A DNA stretch of 64,000 nucleotides from Alishewanella longhuensis (GTDB taxonomy: Bacteria; Pseudomonadota; Gammaproteobacteria; Enterobacterales; Alteromonadaceae). The notes beneath the pieces were generated by a model that was not told where the DNA came from, ran no database searches, and was given only the letters and a program-made list of their open reading frames with translations. The position numbers and the translations under genes were made by a program. Below are positions 27,777-37,053 of this stretch, piece by piece (within the stretch, counting starts at the first letter, position 1; each line of letters begins with the position of its first letter). The stretch is from contig NZ_BNAO01000008.1 of the NCBI RefSeq assembly GCF_014653435.1, positions 62,540 to 126,539 on the forward strand, in the 5' to 3' direction.

Positions 27777-27813
27777 TAATAATAAAGGGAGCGCAAAGCT
27801 CTCTTTATTATTA
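27777..27813 (+). terminator. Terminator after dps
   Basis: A 16-bp stem (TAATAATAAAGGGAGC/GCTCTCTTTATTATTA, one G-T pair) has a 5-nt loop and an AT-rich base. Confidence 0.85.
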
Positions 27814-27971
27814 GTCACGCCCTCATACCACTTTGGTCTAAAATTCGCAGTTAATCGTAGTATTTTGTCATTTCATCTGACACTCTAGCCATCCGGATGT
27901 GTTATTATCCGGCCGCCCAAAATCCGGGCAAGACCCTTCTTGAAAACTGATTAAAATAAATAGGTTGAAAA

Positions 27972-29414
27972 ATGCGCATCCTAACATTGCTTTGTGCTGC
28001 AGCACTGCTGTTGCTTAGCCCGCAGGCATTTGCTGCTTCAGCAGGTCAATTAGAACTTACAAATTCGGTTGTTGGCTTTATTTGTATCGCTATCTTTGTT
28101 GTAGCATACGCCTTGGTAATGGGTGAAGAAAAGCTGCATATGCGTAAATCTAAGCCGGTACTGGTGGCGGCAGGCTTGATCTGGATCTTAATCGGCTGGG
28201 TTTATATTCAGCATGGTTTGCCCGGAGTAACAGAAGATGCTTTTAGGCACAACCTATTAGAATTTGCAGAGTTAATGTTATTCCTGTTAGTGGCAATGAC
28301 CTATATCAATGCAATGGAAGAGCGTTTACTGTTTGACGCCTTACGGGCCTGGATGATCAAAAAAGGCTTTAGTTATCAAAACTTGTTCTGGATAACTGGC
28401 TTCTTGGCATTTTTTATCTCACCGGTGGCCGATAACCTGACTACAGCATTACTAATGTGCGCTGTAGTAATGAAGGTAGCAGAGGGCGATAAGAAATTTA
28501 TCAATTTATGCTGCGTTAATATCGTTGTTGCCGCAAATGCAGGCGGTGCCTTTAGCCCCTTTGGCGATATTACCACCTTAATGGTTTGGCAGGCGGGATT
28601 GGTGAAGTTTCAAGAATTTTTTGTATTATTTTTACCGGCATTAGTTAATTTTGTTATTCCTGCCGCTATTATGAGTTTCTTTATCGAAAAACGTAAACCT
28701 TCAGCGGTAGAGGAAGACGTTGAGTTAAAACGCGGTGCCATTCGTATTGTCTGTTTGTTCTTATTTACCATTGGTACAGCTGTTGCCTGTCACACCTTCC
28801 TGCATTTACCGCCAGTGCTCGGCATGATGATGGGCCTGGGGTATTTACAGTTCTTTGGTTATTTCCTAAGAATGACCTTACCCGGCTCACTGGCGCGCAA
28901 AAAAGCCATGGCTGAACGAGCAGGAGATATGGAACGTTTGCGTCGTTTAGGTGGAGTGGTGCCCTTTGACGTCTTCAGTAAAGTACAACGGGCTGAGTGG
29001 GATACCCTACTGTTTTTTTACGGCGTAGTGATGTGTGTTGGTGGTTTAGGCTTTCTTGGTTACCTTGCGGTAATGTCTGATTTATTATATACCCAATGGG
29101 GCGCAACCAATGCCAACGTGGCTCTGGGTGTAATATCTGCCGTTATAGACAACATACCGGTAATGTTTGCGGTGCTAACGATGCAACCAGAAATGTCACA
29201 CGGCCAATGGCTATTAATTACTCTAACTGCCGGCGTTGGTGGTAGTTTATTATCTGTCGGTTCGGCCGCTGGTGTGGCATTGATGGGACAAGCAAGAGGG
29301 ATGTATACTTTTGCCGGCCACTTAAAATGGGCACCCGTTATTGCTTTAGGTTATATCGCGGCTATTTTTATGCATTTATGGCTTAATGCGGACTTGTTCC
29401 AAATTTACGGTTAA
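27972..29414 (+). CDS. nhaD: Na+/H+ antiporter NhaD
   Basis: NhaD exchanges sodium for protons across the inner membrane, typical of marine and halophilic gammaproteobacteria. The 480-residue protein has an N-terminal hydrophobic, signal-like segment (1-22, ending QAFA-AS) and about 11-12 further helices. The family's conserved FFISPVADNLTTALLMC and VVAANAGGAFSPFGDITTLMVW blocks are present, as is VIDNIPVMFAVL. The gene stands alone and is followed by a terminator. Together with the nhaP2 gene downstream it points to Na/K/H homeostasis in a saline habitat. Confidence 0.94.
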   Translation: MRILTLLCAAALLLLSPQAFAASAGQLELTNSVVGFICIAIFVVAYALVMGEEKLHMRKSKPVLVAAGLIWILIGWVYIQHGLPGVTEDAFRHNLLEFAELMLFLLVAMTYINAMEERLLFDALRAWMIKKGFSYQNLFWITGFLAFFISPVADNLTTALLMCAVVMKVAEGDKKFINLCCVNIVVAANAGGAFSPFGDITTLMVWQAGLVKFQEFFVLFLPALVNFVIPAAIMSFFIEKRKPSAVEEDVELKRGAIRIVCLFLFTIGTAVACHTFLHLPPVLGMMMGLGYLQFFGYFLRMTLPGSLARKKAMAERAGDMERLRRLGGVVPFDVFSKVQRAEWDTLLFFYGVVMCVGGLGFLGYLAVMSDLLYTQWGATNANVALGVISAVIDNIPVMFAVLTMQPEMSHGQWLLITLTAGVGGSLLSVGSAAGVALMGQARGMYTFAGHLKWAPVIALGYIAAIFMHLWLNADLFQIYG

Positions 29415-29426
29415 CCAGCAGACAAT

Positions 29427-29457
29427 AGAGCACAAGGTTATCGCTTTGTGCTCTTTT
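29427..29457 (+). terminator. Terminator after nhaD
   Basis: A 9-bp stem (AGAGCACAA/TTGTGCTCT) extended by G-T and G-C pairs is followed by TTT. Confidence 0.85.
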
Positions 29458-29567
29458 CCATTTACTTTTGCCTATTATTTATCGTAACTTCTCTGCTTAG
29501 TAGAAATATAGCTAAAATTTTCAGCTGAAACCTTGTAAAATGACAAGTAACAGTAACACTTAAGTCA

Positions 29568-29594
29568 GTTACTAATTTAATGTAAATTAGTTAC
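29568..29594. repeat. Inverted repeat before the HDOD gene
   Basis: The arms GTTACTAATTT and AAATTAGTTAC are complementary at 10 of 11 positions with a 5-nt spacer. The right arm ends 17 bp before the start codon, overlapping the leader. It could be an operator or a translation-controlling hairpin. Confidence 0.6.
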
Positions 29595-29610
29595 CACCGG
29601 AGAAACGAGA

Positions 29611-30456
29611 ATGAATGCGTTTCAGTATGCGCAGAATGTAGTAGAACTCTTTTCATTGCCGGATAGCTATTTCCGCGTTCGCGAACTTTTGGAATCAGAT
29701 ACAGCGGATTTAGACGATATTGCCGACGTTATTTTGCTAGATCCGGTTCTTACTTCTAAATTGTTAAAATTAGCCAATAGTGCAATTTATCGTTTGCCTT
29801 ACCAAGTAGACTCGGTAAGCAAAGCCTTATTAGTTTTAGGTAAGACGCAGGTTTATAATTTAATCTTAAGTATCGGTATTAGCTCAGCGTGTAGCCAGTT
29901 AAACACCAATGCCATAGATTTAGACCGGTTTTGGGAGCAAAGCGTTAATGCAGCATTGATTGCTAAATACCTTGCTACTCATCTTGGCTTTAAACATGCT
30001 GACAAAGCTTATGTTTCTGGTTTGTTGCACAATATCGGTGAATTAATACTGGCCCAACAAAATCCAGAGATTGCGACCCGTTGCCAGGAATATACTACCG
30101 AGATAAAACCCTGGCAGTTACAGCAAAAAATCTTAGGTTTTAGTTACGCCATCTGCGGTGCTGAGCTGTTAAACCTTTGGCAATTGCCCGATCCTATCGT
30201 TGAGCCCCTAGCGCTACAACATAATACCCACTATGAAGCGAGGACACCGGAGCAACTGGTCGTACATCTTGCGGTGCGTTTAGCACTGGCTAATCAGCAT
30301 CCGGAGCTTTATAGTATTAAGACTTTAGTCGATCCTTTCTTGATTGAGCTCTTAGAGCTTGAGCAAGCCGATTTAATTAAAGCGATTAATTTTTGCAATA
30401 CTGAAGGGTTGTTTGTGTTATCTGTATTAAACCCAAGGATCAGCACCCTTTATTAA
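29611..30456 (+). CDS. HDOD domain protein
   Basis: The 281-residue protein is a stand-alone HDOD domain (roughly 15-210), with the family signature ADLDDIADVILLDPVLTSKLLKLANSA near 24-50. HDOD is related to the HD phosphohydrolases but lacks a full catalytic HD metal site. Such proteins occur in signalling and cyclic-di-GMP-linked networks, with no single known activity. CGGAG precedes the ATG. Function here is unassigned. Confidence 0.88.
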   Translation: MNAFQYAQNVVELFSLPDSYFRVRELLESDTADLDDIADVILLDPVLTSKLLKLANSAIYRLPYQVDSVSKALLVLGKTQVYNLILSIGISSACSQLNTNAIDLDRFWEQSVNAALIAKYLATHLGFKHADKAYVSGLLHNIGELILAQQNPEIATRCQEYTTEIKPWQLQQKILGFSYAICGAELLNLWQLPDPIVEPLALQHNTHYEARTPEQLVVHLAVRLALANQHPELYSIKTLVDPFLIELLELEQADLIKAINFCNTEGLFVLSVLNPRISTLY

Positions 30457-30466
30457 TACCATCTGC

Positions 30467-30486
30467 CTGCCACTTTTAAGTGGCAG
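30467..30486 (+). terminator. Hairpin between the HDOD gene and maeA
   Basis: A 9-bp perfect stem (CTGCCACTT/AAGTGGCAG) has a minimal 2-base centre and is followed by CTGTCATTTTC. It is probably a weak terminator. Confidence 0.6.
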
Positions 30487-30507
30487 CTGTCATTTTCGGA
30501 TTAGATC

Positions 30508-32205
30508 ATGTCTGCTAATATCTCAACAAAGCGCCCTTTGTATACTGGTTATGCCGGTTCAGCTTTATTAGAAACCCCATTATTAAATAAAGGCAGCGCC
30601 TTTACCCGCGAAGAACGTGCCGCCTTTAACCTGACCGGCTTATTACCCCCGCGTTATGAAACTATTGAAGAGCAAGTAAGCCGCTGCTACCAACAATATC
30701 GTAGCTTCGAAGATGCTATCAATAAACATATCTATTTGCGGGTAATTCAGGACAACAACGAAACGCTCTTTTACCGTTTAGTGCAGCAGCACCTCGAAGA
30801 AATGCTGCCCATCATCTACACCCCAACGGTCGGAGATGCCTGTGAACAGTTTTCTGATATATACCGCAGTGCCCGTGGACTCTTTATTAGCTATGAAGAT
30901 CGTCATAACTTAGACGATGTATTACGTAATGCCACCAAAGCAAAAGTAAAAGTTATTGTTGTCACAGACGGTGAGCGAGTGCTGGGTTTAGGGGACCAAG
31001 GTATTGGCGGTATGGGCATTTCTATCGGCAAGTTATCTCTATACACCGCTTGTGGCGGTATTAGCCCAGCTTATACTTTACCGGTGATGTTGGATGTAGG
31101 CACCAATAACGAAAAGCTGCTGAATGACCCAATGTATATGGGGCTGAGGCACAAACGTGTAGCACAGGATGAGTATAACGAGTTTATTGATCTTTTTCTC
31201 CAAGCAGTAAAACGTCGCTGGCCAGAAGCCATTATACAGTTTGAAGATTTTGCTCAGCCCAACGCCATGCCGATTTTACAGCGTTACCGTGAGCAAATTT
31301 GTTGTTTTAATGATGATATCCAGGGTACCGCTGCAGTAACCGTTGGTACTTTGTTAGCCGCCTGTCGCTCTAAAGGTTCACAGTTAAAAGATCAAAAAGT
31401 TGTTTTTGTTGGTGCTGGTTCAGCAGGTTGTGGTATTGCGGAACAAATCATCAGCCAAATGGTGGCAGAGGGCGCCAGTGAAGCTCAAGCTCGCAATCAA
31501 ATTTATATGGTTGATCGCTTTGGTTTATTAGCTGAGGGGATGATTGAGCTACGCGACTTCCAGCAAGCCTTAGTACAAAGTAAAGCGGCGATTAGCAACT
31601 GGAGTTACAGCGGGGAGTTTCCAAGTTTATTAGATGTTATGAACTGTGCTCAGCCAACGGTGCTGATTGGTGTATCAGGCCAGGCTGGCTTATTTACCGA
31701 ACAAATCATTCGCGCTATGAAGAAGGGCTGTGATCTGCCGATTATCTTCCCACTTAGCAATCCTTCCCGCCAGATAGAAGCCACACCAGAGCAAGTGATC
31801 GAATGGACTGATGGTGAGGTGATTGTCGCCACCGGAAGCCCTTTTAAGCCAGTAAACTTTAATGGTAAACAGCATCTTATTACTCAATGTAATAACAGCT
31901 ATATTTTCCCAGGCATTGGTCTTGGTGTTATTGCCGTTAAAGCCAAGTTGATCAGCGATGATATGCTTCGTGCTGCCAGCGAGACCTTAGCGGCTAACTC
32001 GCCGCTGGCAAATACTGGACAGGGTGGTTTATTACCTGCTTTCACTGAACTTTCCGCTTTAAGTAAAAAAATTGCTTTTGCAGTGGCTAAAGTAGCCATG
32101 CAACAAGGGTTAGCTTTAGATGTTGACGATAACCAACTACAACAACGTATAGAAAATAACTTTTGGAAACCTGAATACCGGCATTATCGTCGGGTTAGTA
32201 ATTAA
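30508..32205 (+). CDS. maeA: NAD-dependent malic enzyme
   Basis: MaeA decarboxylates malate to pyruvate with reduction of NAD(+). The 565 residues equal the E. coli MaeA (SfcA) length. Catalytic Tyr104 lies in [19 protein letters not shown], and Lys175 in [18 protein letters not shown]. The metal-binding EDFAQPNA and [12 protein letters not shown], and a nucleotide motif [16 protein letters not shown], are all present. It supplies pyruvate from TCA intermediates, complementing Pyk and Eda. It converges on zapA 15 bp away and shares a terminator with it. Confidence 0.95.
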   Translation: MSANISTKRPLYTGYAGSALLETPLLNKGSAFTREERAAFNLTGLLPPRYETIEEQVSRCYQQYRSFEDAINKHIYLRVIQDNNETLFYRLVQQHLEEMLPIIYTPTVGDACEQFSDIYRSARGLFISYEDRHNLDDVLRNATKAKVKVIVVTDGERVLGLGDQGIGGMGISIGKLSLYTACGGISPAYTLPVMLDVGTNNEKLLNDPMYMGLRHKRVAQDEYNEFIDLFLQAVKRRWPEAIIQFEDFAQPNAMPILQRYREQICCFNDDIQGTAAVTVGTLLAACRSKGSQLKDQKVVFVGAGSAGCGIAEQIISQMVAEGASEAQARNQIYMVDRFGLLAEGMIELRDFQQALVQSKAAISNWSYSGEFPSLLDVMNCAQPTVLIGVSGQAGLFTEQIIRAMKKGCDLPIIFPLSNPSRQIEATPEQVIEWTDGEVIVATGSPFKPVNFNGKQHLITQCNNSYIFPGIGLGVIAVKAKLISDDMLRAASETLAANSPLANTGQGGLLPAFTELSALSKKIAFAVAKVAMQQGLALDVDDNQLQQRIENNFWKPEYRHYRRVSN

Positions 32206-32206
32206 C

Positions 32207-32239
32207 AATAAGAGGCTGGTTTATCCAGCCTCTTTTATT
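32207..32239. terminator. Bidirectional terminator, maeA and zapA
   Basis: A 10-bp stem (AAGAGGCTGG/CCAGCCTCTT) with a TTTAT loop is flanked by AT-rich tails on both strands. It overlaps the zapA stop region. Confidence 0.88.
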
Positions 32240-32487
32240 TGTGCTACTAATTGCTCGACGCAGGTTGCGGTTTGCTGCTGTAGCTCTGACAGCTCATTAA
32301 GTAGATTTATAGCAGTTAAAATCAACAGCTGATCCCGGGTTGCCAAGGGTAAGTCTGCGACTTGAGTCTTTAAACGCAAATCTAACTCTGCAGCAGTAGA
32401 GGTCAATTGTTGCTGTTTATCTGAGGGATGTTTAAAGCGGTATTGCCGCCCTAAAATCTGTACAGTACAAGACTCAATATCACTCAT
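32221..32487 (-). CDS. zapA: Cell division protein ZapA
   Basis: ZapA bundles FtsZ filaments at midcell. The 88-residue protein has the family's N-terminal beta segment (VQILGRQYRFKHP, about 9-21) and a C-terminal coiled coil (about 50-85), slightly short of E. coli ZapA. Its ATG overlaps the stop of the upstream coiled-coil gene by one base, so they are cotranscribed. The 6S RNA gene that often follows zapA in gammaproteobacteria is not present, because maeA converges directly. Confidence 0.9.
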   Translation of the reverse strand: MSDIESCTVQILGRQYRFKHPSDKQQQLTSTAAELDLRLKTQVADLPLATRDQLLILTAINLLNELSELQQQTATCVEQLVAQIKEAG

Positions 32488-32696
32488 TAACGGCCAGCGG
32501 CTTCACTAAGAGTGGTTAATAACGTCTGCATTTTTTGTTGTAATTGTTCTTGCTGTTCATCTTTTTCCAGTACATCCAGTTGCAGTAATTCATGCTGCTC
32601 TTGTAGCTGATGAAGTTGGCTGCTTAGTTGCTGATTTTTTTCAAGAAGGCGCTGAACTGCAAGCTGCAATTCAGAAAAAAGGTGCTCTGTGCTCAT
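32487..32696 (-). CDS. Small coiled-coil protein, TIGR02449 family
   Basis: The 69-residue protein is almost wholly a heptad-rich coiled coil (LVAVQRLLEKNQQLSSQLHQL and on). It sits directly before zapA, as TIGR02449 genes usually do, and resembles ZapB in size and style. The Met at 32696 (MSTEHLFSEL) was chosen; an upstream in-frame ATG at 32798 would add 34 unlikely residues. A role in cell division is inference from the neighbour. Confidence 0.82.
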   Translation of the reverse strand: MSTEHLFSELQLAVQRLLEKNQQLSSQLHQLQEQHELLQLDVLEKDEQQEQLQQKMQTLLTTLSEAAGR

Positions 32697-32830
32697 AAAA
32701 ACTCCGGTTGAGACGTAAAGCGCGTACAGTACTGAAAGTTCTAGGTTAATGCCAGCGAAATGCGCATTATCCGATCCGACTGTATGTATTACGAACAAAG
32801 GCAGGCTTCCACTTAACCAGACTTGAATTT

Positions 32831-35806
32831 CTAAGCATTGTTGTTATGAATAACTACTTGAGCTCTTCCTAAAGCTTTGCCTTGGTAAAGGGCGAGATCG
32901 GCTAACTTTATCCAGGCATCCAGGCTATCTATTGTCAACGGCAATGAGACGACCCCAAAGGTCGCTGTATAATTAAGTGATGATTGATGATAGAGACATG
33001 GTGTTTGTTGCAAGCTGTCTAGTAATTCCTCACAAAATAGCTTTGCGCCCTCGGCGCGGCAGTTACCCAAAGCAATAATAAATTCTTCTCCACCCCAGCG
33101 GCCGGCGCTGTCTGACGCTCTTACTCTGCTTCTTAGTAAATTAGCAAAATGCAGTAACACTTTGTCGCCAGCATCATGTCCATATTGGTCATTGAGCTTT
33201 TTAAAATGGTCAAGGTCAATCAATACCAATGTCACAACTTGATTTTGTCGGCTAGAAATTTGCAGCAACTGTTTAAACCTTTCAGTAAAACCTGCCCGGT
33301 TTAATAGCCCGGTAAGTGGATCATGCTCTGCACGTTGTTTTAGTTTTACGGTAAGTGCTTCAAGCTCACTGGTGCGCGCAGCTACCAACTGCTGTAGTTT
33401 TTGATTGCGCTTATTAAGGTGTCGTTGTTGTAGCTGCATAAAAGCGACAGCTGCAAAGAACAGTACGACAATAAAACCTAACCACAACCAGGTTGCTGTC
33501 CACCATGGCGCTTTAACGACAATTTGTAAGCGTAGGGGGCCGTCGGTACCTATACCTCTGGCATTTTGCCCTTCGACTTCAAGCGTATATTGCCCAGGAG
33601 GCAGATTGACATACCGGACTTCATGATTGGTATCGTGTGGACTCCAACGATTCGACAACCCCAGAAGACGAGTACGGGTAGTATTCATTTCCGGGTTCCG
33701 GTAATCGAGTATGGCGTAGCCAACAATAAGTTCCCGATACGAGTATGGTAATTCAATAACACCAGAGCCTTGTTCATATTCCCGAGTATGGTCCACACCG
33801 TTAATAAGCAACTTCGCCAGCACTAAACGCGGTGCTTGTAAATTCTCTTGCTCCGGTACAACGTGCATTAGGACGGCACCATTTGGTGTGCCAAGCAAAG
33901 TTTCACCGTCAGATCCAACAGAGTAACTATTGCGCTGCATACTCAAATCAGGCAAGCCATCCAGCAAACTGTAACTGATAAAACGTTGTAGCGAGGCATC
34001 AAAACGGGCGGGCCCTTGATTGGTTAATACCCAGAACCGTTGTTCGTGATCAAAAAAAGCGGCACTAATAAACATGCTCGGTAAGCCATCTTGGATGGTG
34101 TATTGTTTTAAATCATAGCTTTTCCTATCCACTCGCCATAGGCCAAACTCAGAGCACAACCAAAGAAACTTATCGTTTTCAGGTAACACGCAGTTATAGC
34201 CATCGACCAAGGTTTGCTTAGCCAGCGAAACCGGTGCCCATTGCTTGTCGGTCGTGCTTTTGCTAAATAAGCCTGAATAACGGCTTACCGCAAAAAAGTT
34301 ACCTGTTGCATCCTGGCTAAGGTGATAAATTTGATCACCACTGGTTTTACTTAATTCTGTCAACTCCAATTTAGCCTTGACTAACGCAGGTTGCCAGAAG
34401 ATCAAACCGTGTTGCCACAGCCCCAGGTAAAAATCACCTGCGGCTGAAATAGCGAATTCGGTGACAGCGCCTACTCGCAGTTTTGCTAACTCGAAAGGAG
34501 CAGTGACGGCGATAAGCGTAAAATCGGCAACGCGAAACAGACCTATGTCTGTGCCCAACCAGATTTGGCCATTGGGATCCTCGGTAATTCTGTACACCTT
34601 CCTGATGCCAAATTGCTGCCGTATTTCCATCGTTTGCCAATACACTTTGTCAGGCCCCCGATAAAACAGCTTATCTTGGATAGCCAGCCATAAGGCACCG
34701 GTTTTATCATGATAGATAGCTGTCGTTAAGCCGTTAATATCGCTACCGATATCTTGAGGAAGCTGCCGCGATAACAGTTGAAAACTTTGATACTGTTGAT
34801 GCCCTACAAAAACACTTTGTTCACGACTTCCTAACCATAACTGCTGGTCTTTATCTAAAAAAATACTGCGGACATCGACATCGGGTAAAAAATTGTACTG
34901 TTCATCTGTCTTTAACCAATTTTGCTTTGCAGTATCAAACTGATACAGACCATTAGCAGCACCCACCCAGAGGGTAGCACCAATACCTTGATGTAGGGCG
35001 TTCACTCTGGGATATGCAAGCTCTGCTGGCTGATGCAATTGGACAAAGCAGTTGCAAAGCTGCTGATAACTAAAGACACCATTAGCAGAGCCAGCCCAAA
35101 CGGCTTCGTGAATATATTCGATAGTCCTTGCTTCGTTCGCTCTGGCAATATCGGTATCGGTAACAGTGGGTAAATTGAAATGCTGCGTAGTCTGCAGCGC
35201 TAAATCAAGCAGCACAATTCCCTGTGAGGTTGCGACCCATAATCCTTCCGGAGATTCAGTGATACCCCAGATCCGCTGCTGATAAAGCGGATGCTGCGGC
35301 ATCGCAAAGGCGATACGTTGAATAGTATAGGGGCTGGCAAGATCGATGTAATGTAACCCTTCGATAGTTCCAACCCAAAGCCGGTTTTTACTGTCTTTAA
35401 ACAAGGTTTGTACACGCTGACTTGCTAAAGCATTACGGCTGCTAACATCAATAGGAAAAGCATAAGCTGTTTTGTTTTTGGGGTAGTAGCGTAAACCATC
35501 ACGCCAACTGGCTAGCCACAGATCGCCGCTATCAGTAAAAATGGCAGTGTTAATGTTAAGCCTGGCTGCACCACTGGCATTAGGATTTAACCAATTGATG
35601 CTTTGATTGCCATCGTAGCGCAAAAGACCGTCGGTATCTGAGCCAAACCAAATAAAACCGTCTTTGTCTTGAGATATATGATAAACCGAAGATTGTCGGG
35701 CGATAAGGGGATCGGTAGGCGCTTTAAACAGATAATCACTCGCTTTTACCGGCAAAGACAACACTATCAAAGCAAGCAAAATCAGCCTAAATCCCAAAAT
35801 CAGCAT
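32831..35806 (-). CDS. Periplasmic propeller sensor with GGDEF domain (diguanylate cyclase)
   Basis: This 991-residue sensor has a signal peptide (1 to about 22) and a long periplasmic beta-propeller built of two-component-regulator repeats (W-F-G-S/T-x-x-G-L motifs such as GFIWFGSDTDGLLRY). A Y_Y_Y domain follows (about 660-760), then one membrane helix (about 772-795), a coiled linker and a GGDEF domain. The active site is GGEEF at 905-909. An RxxD inhibitory site (RASD, 896-899) lies five residues upstream, so product inhibition by cyclic di-GMP is likely. The signal sensed is unknown. It is a stand-alone gene. Confidence 0.93.
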   Translation of the reverse strand: MLILGFRLILLALIVLSLPVKASDYLFKAPTDPLIARQSSVYHISQDKDGFIWFGSDTDGLLRYDGNQSINWLNPNASGAARLNINTAIFTDSGDLWLASWRDGLRYYPKNKTAYAFPIDVSSRNALASQRVQTLFKDSKNRLWVGTIEGLHYIDLASPYTIQRIAFAMPQHPLYQQRIWGITESPEGLWVATSQGIVLLDLALQTTQHFNLPTVTDTDIARANEARTIEYIHEAVWAGSANGVFSYQQLCNCFVQLHQPAELAYPRVNALHQGIGATLWVGAANGLYQFDTAKQNWLKTDEQYNFLPDVDVRSIFLDKDQQLWLGSREQSVFVGHQQYQSFQLLSRQLPQDIGSDINGLTTAIYHDKTGALWLAIQDKLFYRGPDKVYWQTMEIRQQFGIRKVYRITEDPNGQIWLGTDIGLFRVADFTLIAVTAPFELAKLRVGAVTEFAISAAGDFYLGLWQHGLIFWQPALVKAKLELTELSKTSGDQIYHLSQDATGNFFAVSRYSGLFSKSTTDKQWAPVSLAKQTLVDGYNCVLPENDKFLWLCSEFGLWRVDRKSYDLKQYTIQDGLPSMFISAAFFDHEQRFWVLTNQGPARFDASLQRFISYSLLDGLPDLSMQRNSYSVGSDGETLLGTPNGAVLMHVVPEQENLQAPRLVLAKLLINGVDHTREYEQGSGVIELPYSYRELIVGYAILDYRNPEMNTTRTRLLGLSNRWSPHDTNHEVRYVNLPPGQYTLEVEGQNARGIGTDGPLRLQIVVKAPWWTATWLWLGFIVVLFFAAVAFMQLQQRHLNKRNQKLQQLVAARTSELEALTVKLKQRAEHDPLTGLLNRAGFTERFKQLLQISSRQNQVVTLVLIDLDHFKKLNDQYGHDAGDKVLLHFANLLRSRVRASDSAGRWGGEEFIIALGNCRAEGAKLFCEELLDSLQQTPCLYHQSSLNYTATFGVVSLPLTIDSLDAWIKLADLALYQGKALGRAQVVIHNNNA

Positions 35807-35996
35807 TACTGAAATATTTCCTTATCGTTTAGTACCTTAAGTTATAGCGTTTTTTAAGCTTCGTCACAATAAATAACCCGCCGAGCCATATTAAAATTTG
35901 TTAACATGATGCCTCGCAACAGGATAGTCGTTCAAAATTGGCCATTTTTGAACTTGCAGTCATCAGGAGCGTCAGGCCAGCGCGGTAGTAATCGTT

Positions 35997-36992
35997 GTGA
36001 TATTAAAGGTTTCTTGGGTAGTATTCGCTATATTCTTTAGTATAAGTTTAGCTGCAGAGCCCGCTAACTTTGAACAAGCTAAAATACAGTTAAAACAAAT
36101 TTATCAGGGTAGTGAACGCACTTTTTATTGTGATTGTCAGATCAGCTGGGTAGGCCGCAGTGGCGGTAGGGTAGATCATGACTCCTGCGGGTTTGCTATT
36201 TATGCTCCAAGAGGTTTACCCAGTGAGGCCACAATTGCCAGAGCCGCACGCTCAGAGGTGGAACACATCATTCCGATTTCTTGGGTAGGTAAACAGCTAA
36301 AGTGCTGGCAAAATGGGGGGCGGAAAAACTGTCAGGCAACAGATCCCATTTTCAACAAGATCGAAGCTGACTTATTTAACCTGACCTATGCTGTAGGGCA
36401 AATTAACGGTATTCGTTCTGATTTACCCTTTGCGATGGTCACTGAAAATATTAGTGCGCAGTTTGGCCGCTGCGATATTAAAATTGATACCAAAAATCGC
36501 AAAGTCCAGCCAAAAGCCGATATCCGGGGTGATATAGCCCGGGTTGCTTTTTATATGGCAGATCGCTACAACCTAGCCTTGAGTCGTCAGGATCAGCAGC
36601 TTTACCTTGCTTGGCATAAACAAGATCCGGTTTCTGAGCTAGAGTTACTGCGTCATCATCGCACTGCTGCACTAACCCAACGTAGTAATCCTTTTGTCAC
36701 TGGCGAAAAAAGTTGGCAATTGGGTTTTAACACAAGTGGGGTAGGCTTAACCCCACAAGGTTGGCTGGCCAATAATAGCGGGGTACCCAGCAACATTGCC
36801 GCCGTTGGCAGTATTTCAAAGACGCCTCAGGCAATTGTTTCACCCATACATGGTAATCGTAATTCCCGGGTTTATCATCGGGCAGATTGTCCAAACTATT
36901 CAAGTATGGCACCGGCGAATCGTATTATTTTTCAAACAAGTGCAGAAGCTGAGCAGCAAGGCTACCGGCTGGCGGGGAATTGTCCAAAATAA
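35997..36992 (+). CDS. Endonuclease I family secreted nuclease with Ada-like C-terminal domain
   Basis: This is an exported 331-residue nuclease. A signal peptide covers about 1-20 (ending SLAA-EP). The EndA/Vvn domain covers about 25-220, with catalytic SEVEHIIPISWVG (His90) and EADLFNLTYAVGQINGIRSD (123-142), plus many cysteines (DCQ, DSCGF, KCW, NCQ). The C-terminal 45 residues (HGNRNSRVYHRADCPNYSSM to GNCPK) resemble an Ada metal-binding-like module seen on some secreted nucleases. The start appears to be GTG 35997. Likely periplasmic or extracellular DNA/RNA degradation. Confidence 0.88.
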   Translation: MILKVSWVVFAIFFSISLAAEPANFEQAKIQLKQIYQGSERTFYCDCQISWVGRSGGRVDHDSCGFAIYAPRGLPSEATIARAARSEVEHIIPISWVGKQLKCWQNGGRKNCQATDPIFNKIEADLFNLTYAVGQINGIRSDLPFAMVTENISAQFGRCDIKIDTKNRKVQPKADIRGDIARVAFYMADRYNLALSRQDQQLYLAWHKQDPVSELELLRHHRTAALTQRSNPFVTGEKSWQLGFNTSGVGLTPQGWLANNSGVPSNIAAVGSISKTPQAIVSPIHGNRNSRVYHRADCPNYSSMAPANRIIFQTSAEAEQQGYRLAGNCPK

Positions 36993-37053
36993 TTAGTGAA
37001 TTATTTACTATTTTCTTGTTCTAATTGAGCAAGATATTTTTAGGGCTTATTTT

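Noticed and set aside
27814-27971. Sodium riboswitch before nhaD
   Set aside because: No conserved riboswitch motif or convincing hairpin with terminator was found in this leader.
29568-29594. HexR operator before the HDOD gene
   Set aside because: The AATTTAA-type core is similar, but the TGTAA/TTACA ends are not in the required positions.
32221-32500. 6S RNA gene next to zapA
   Set aside because: The usual site downstream of zapA is occupied by the convergent maeA gene, 15 bp away, so there is no room.
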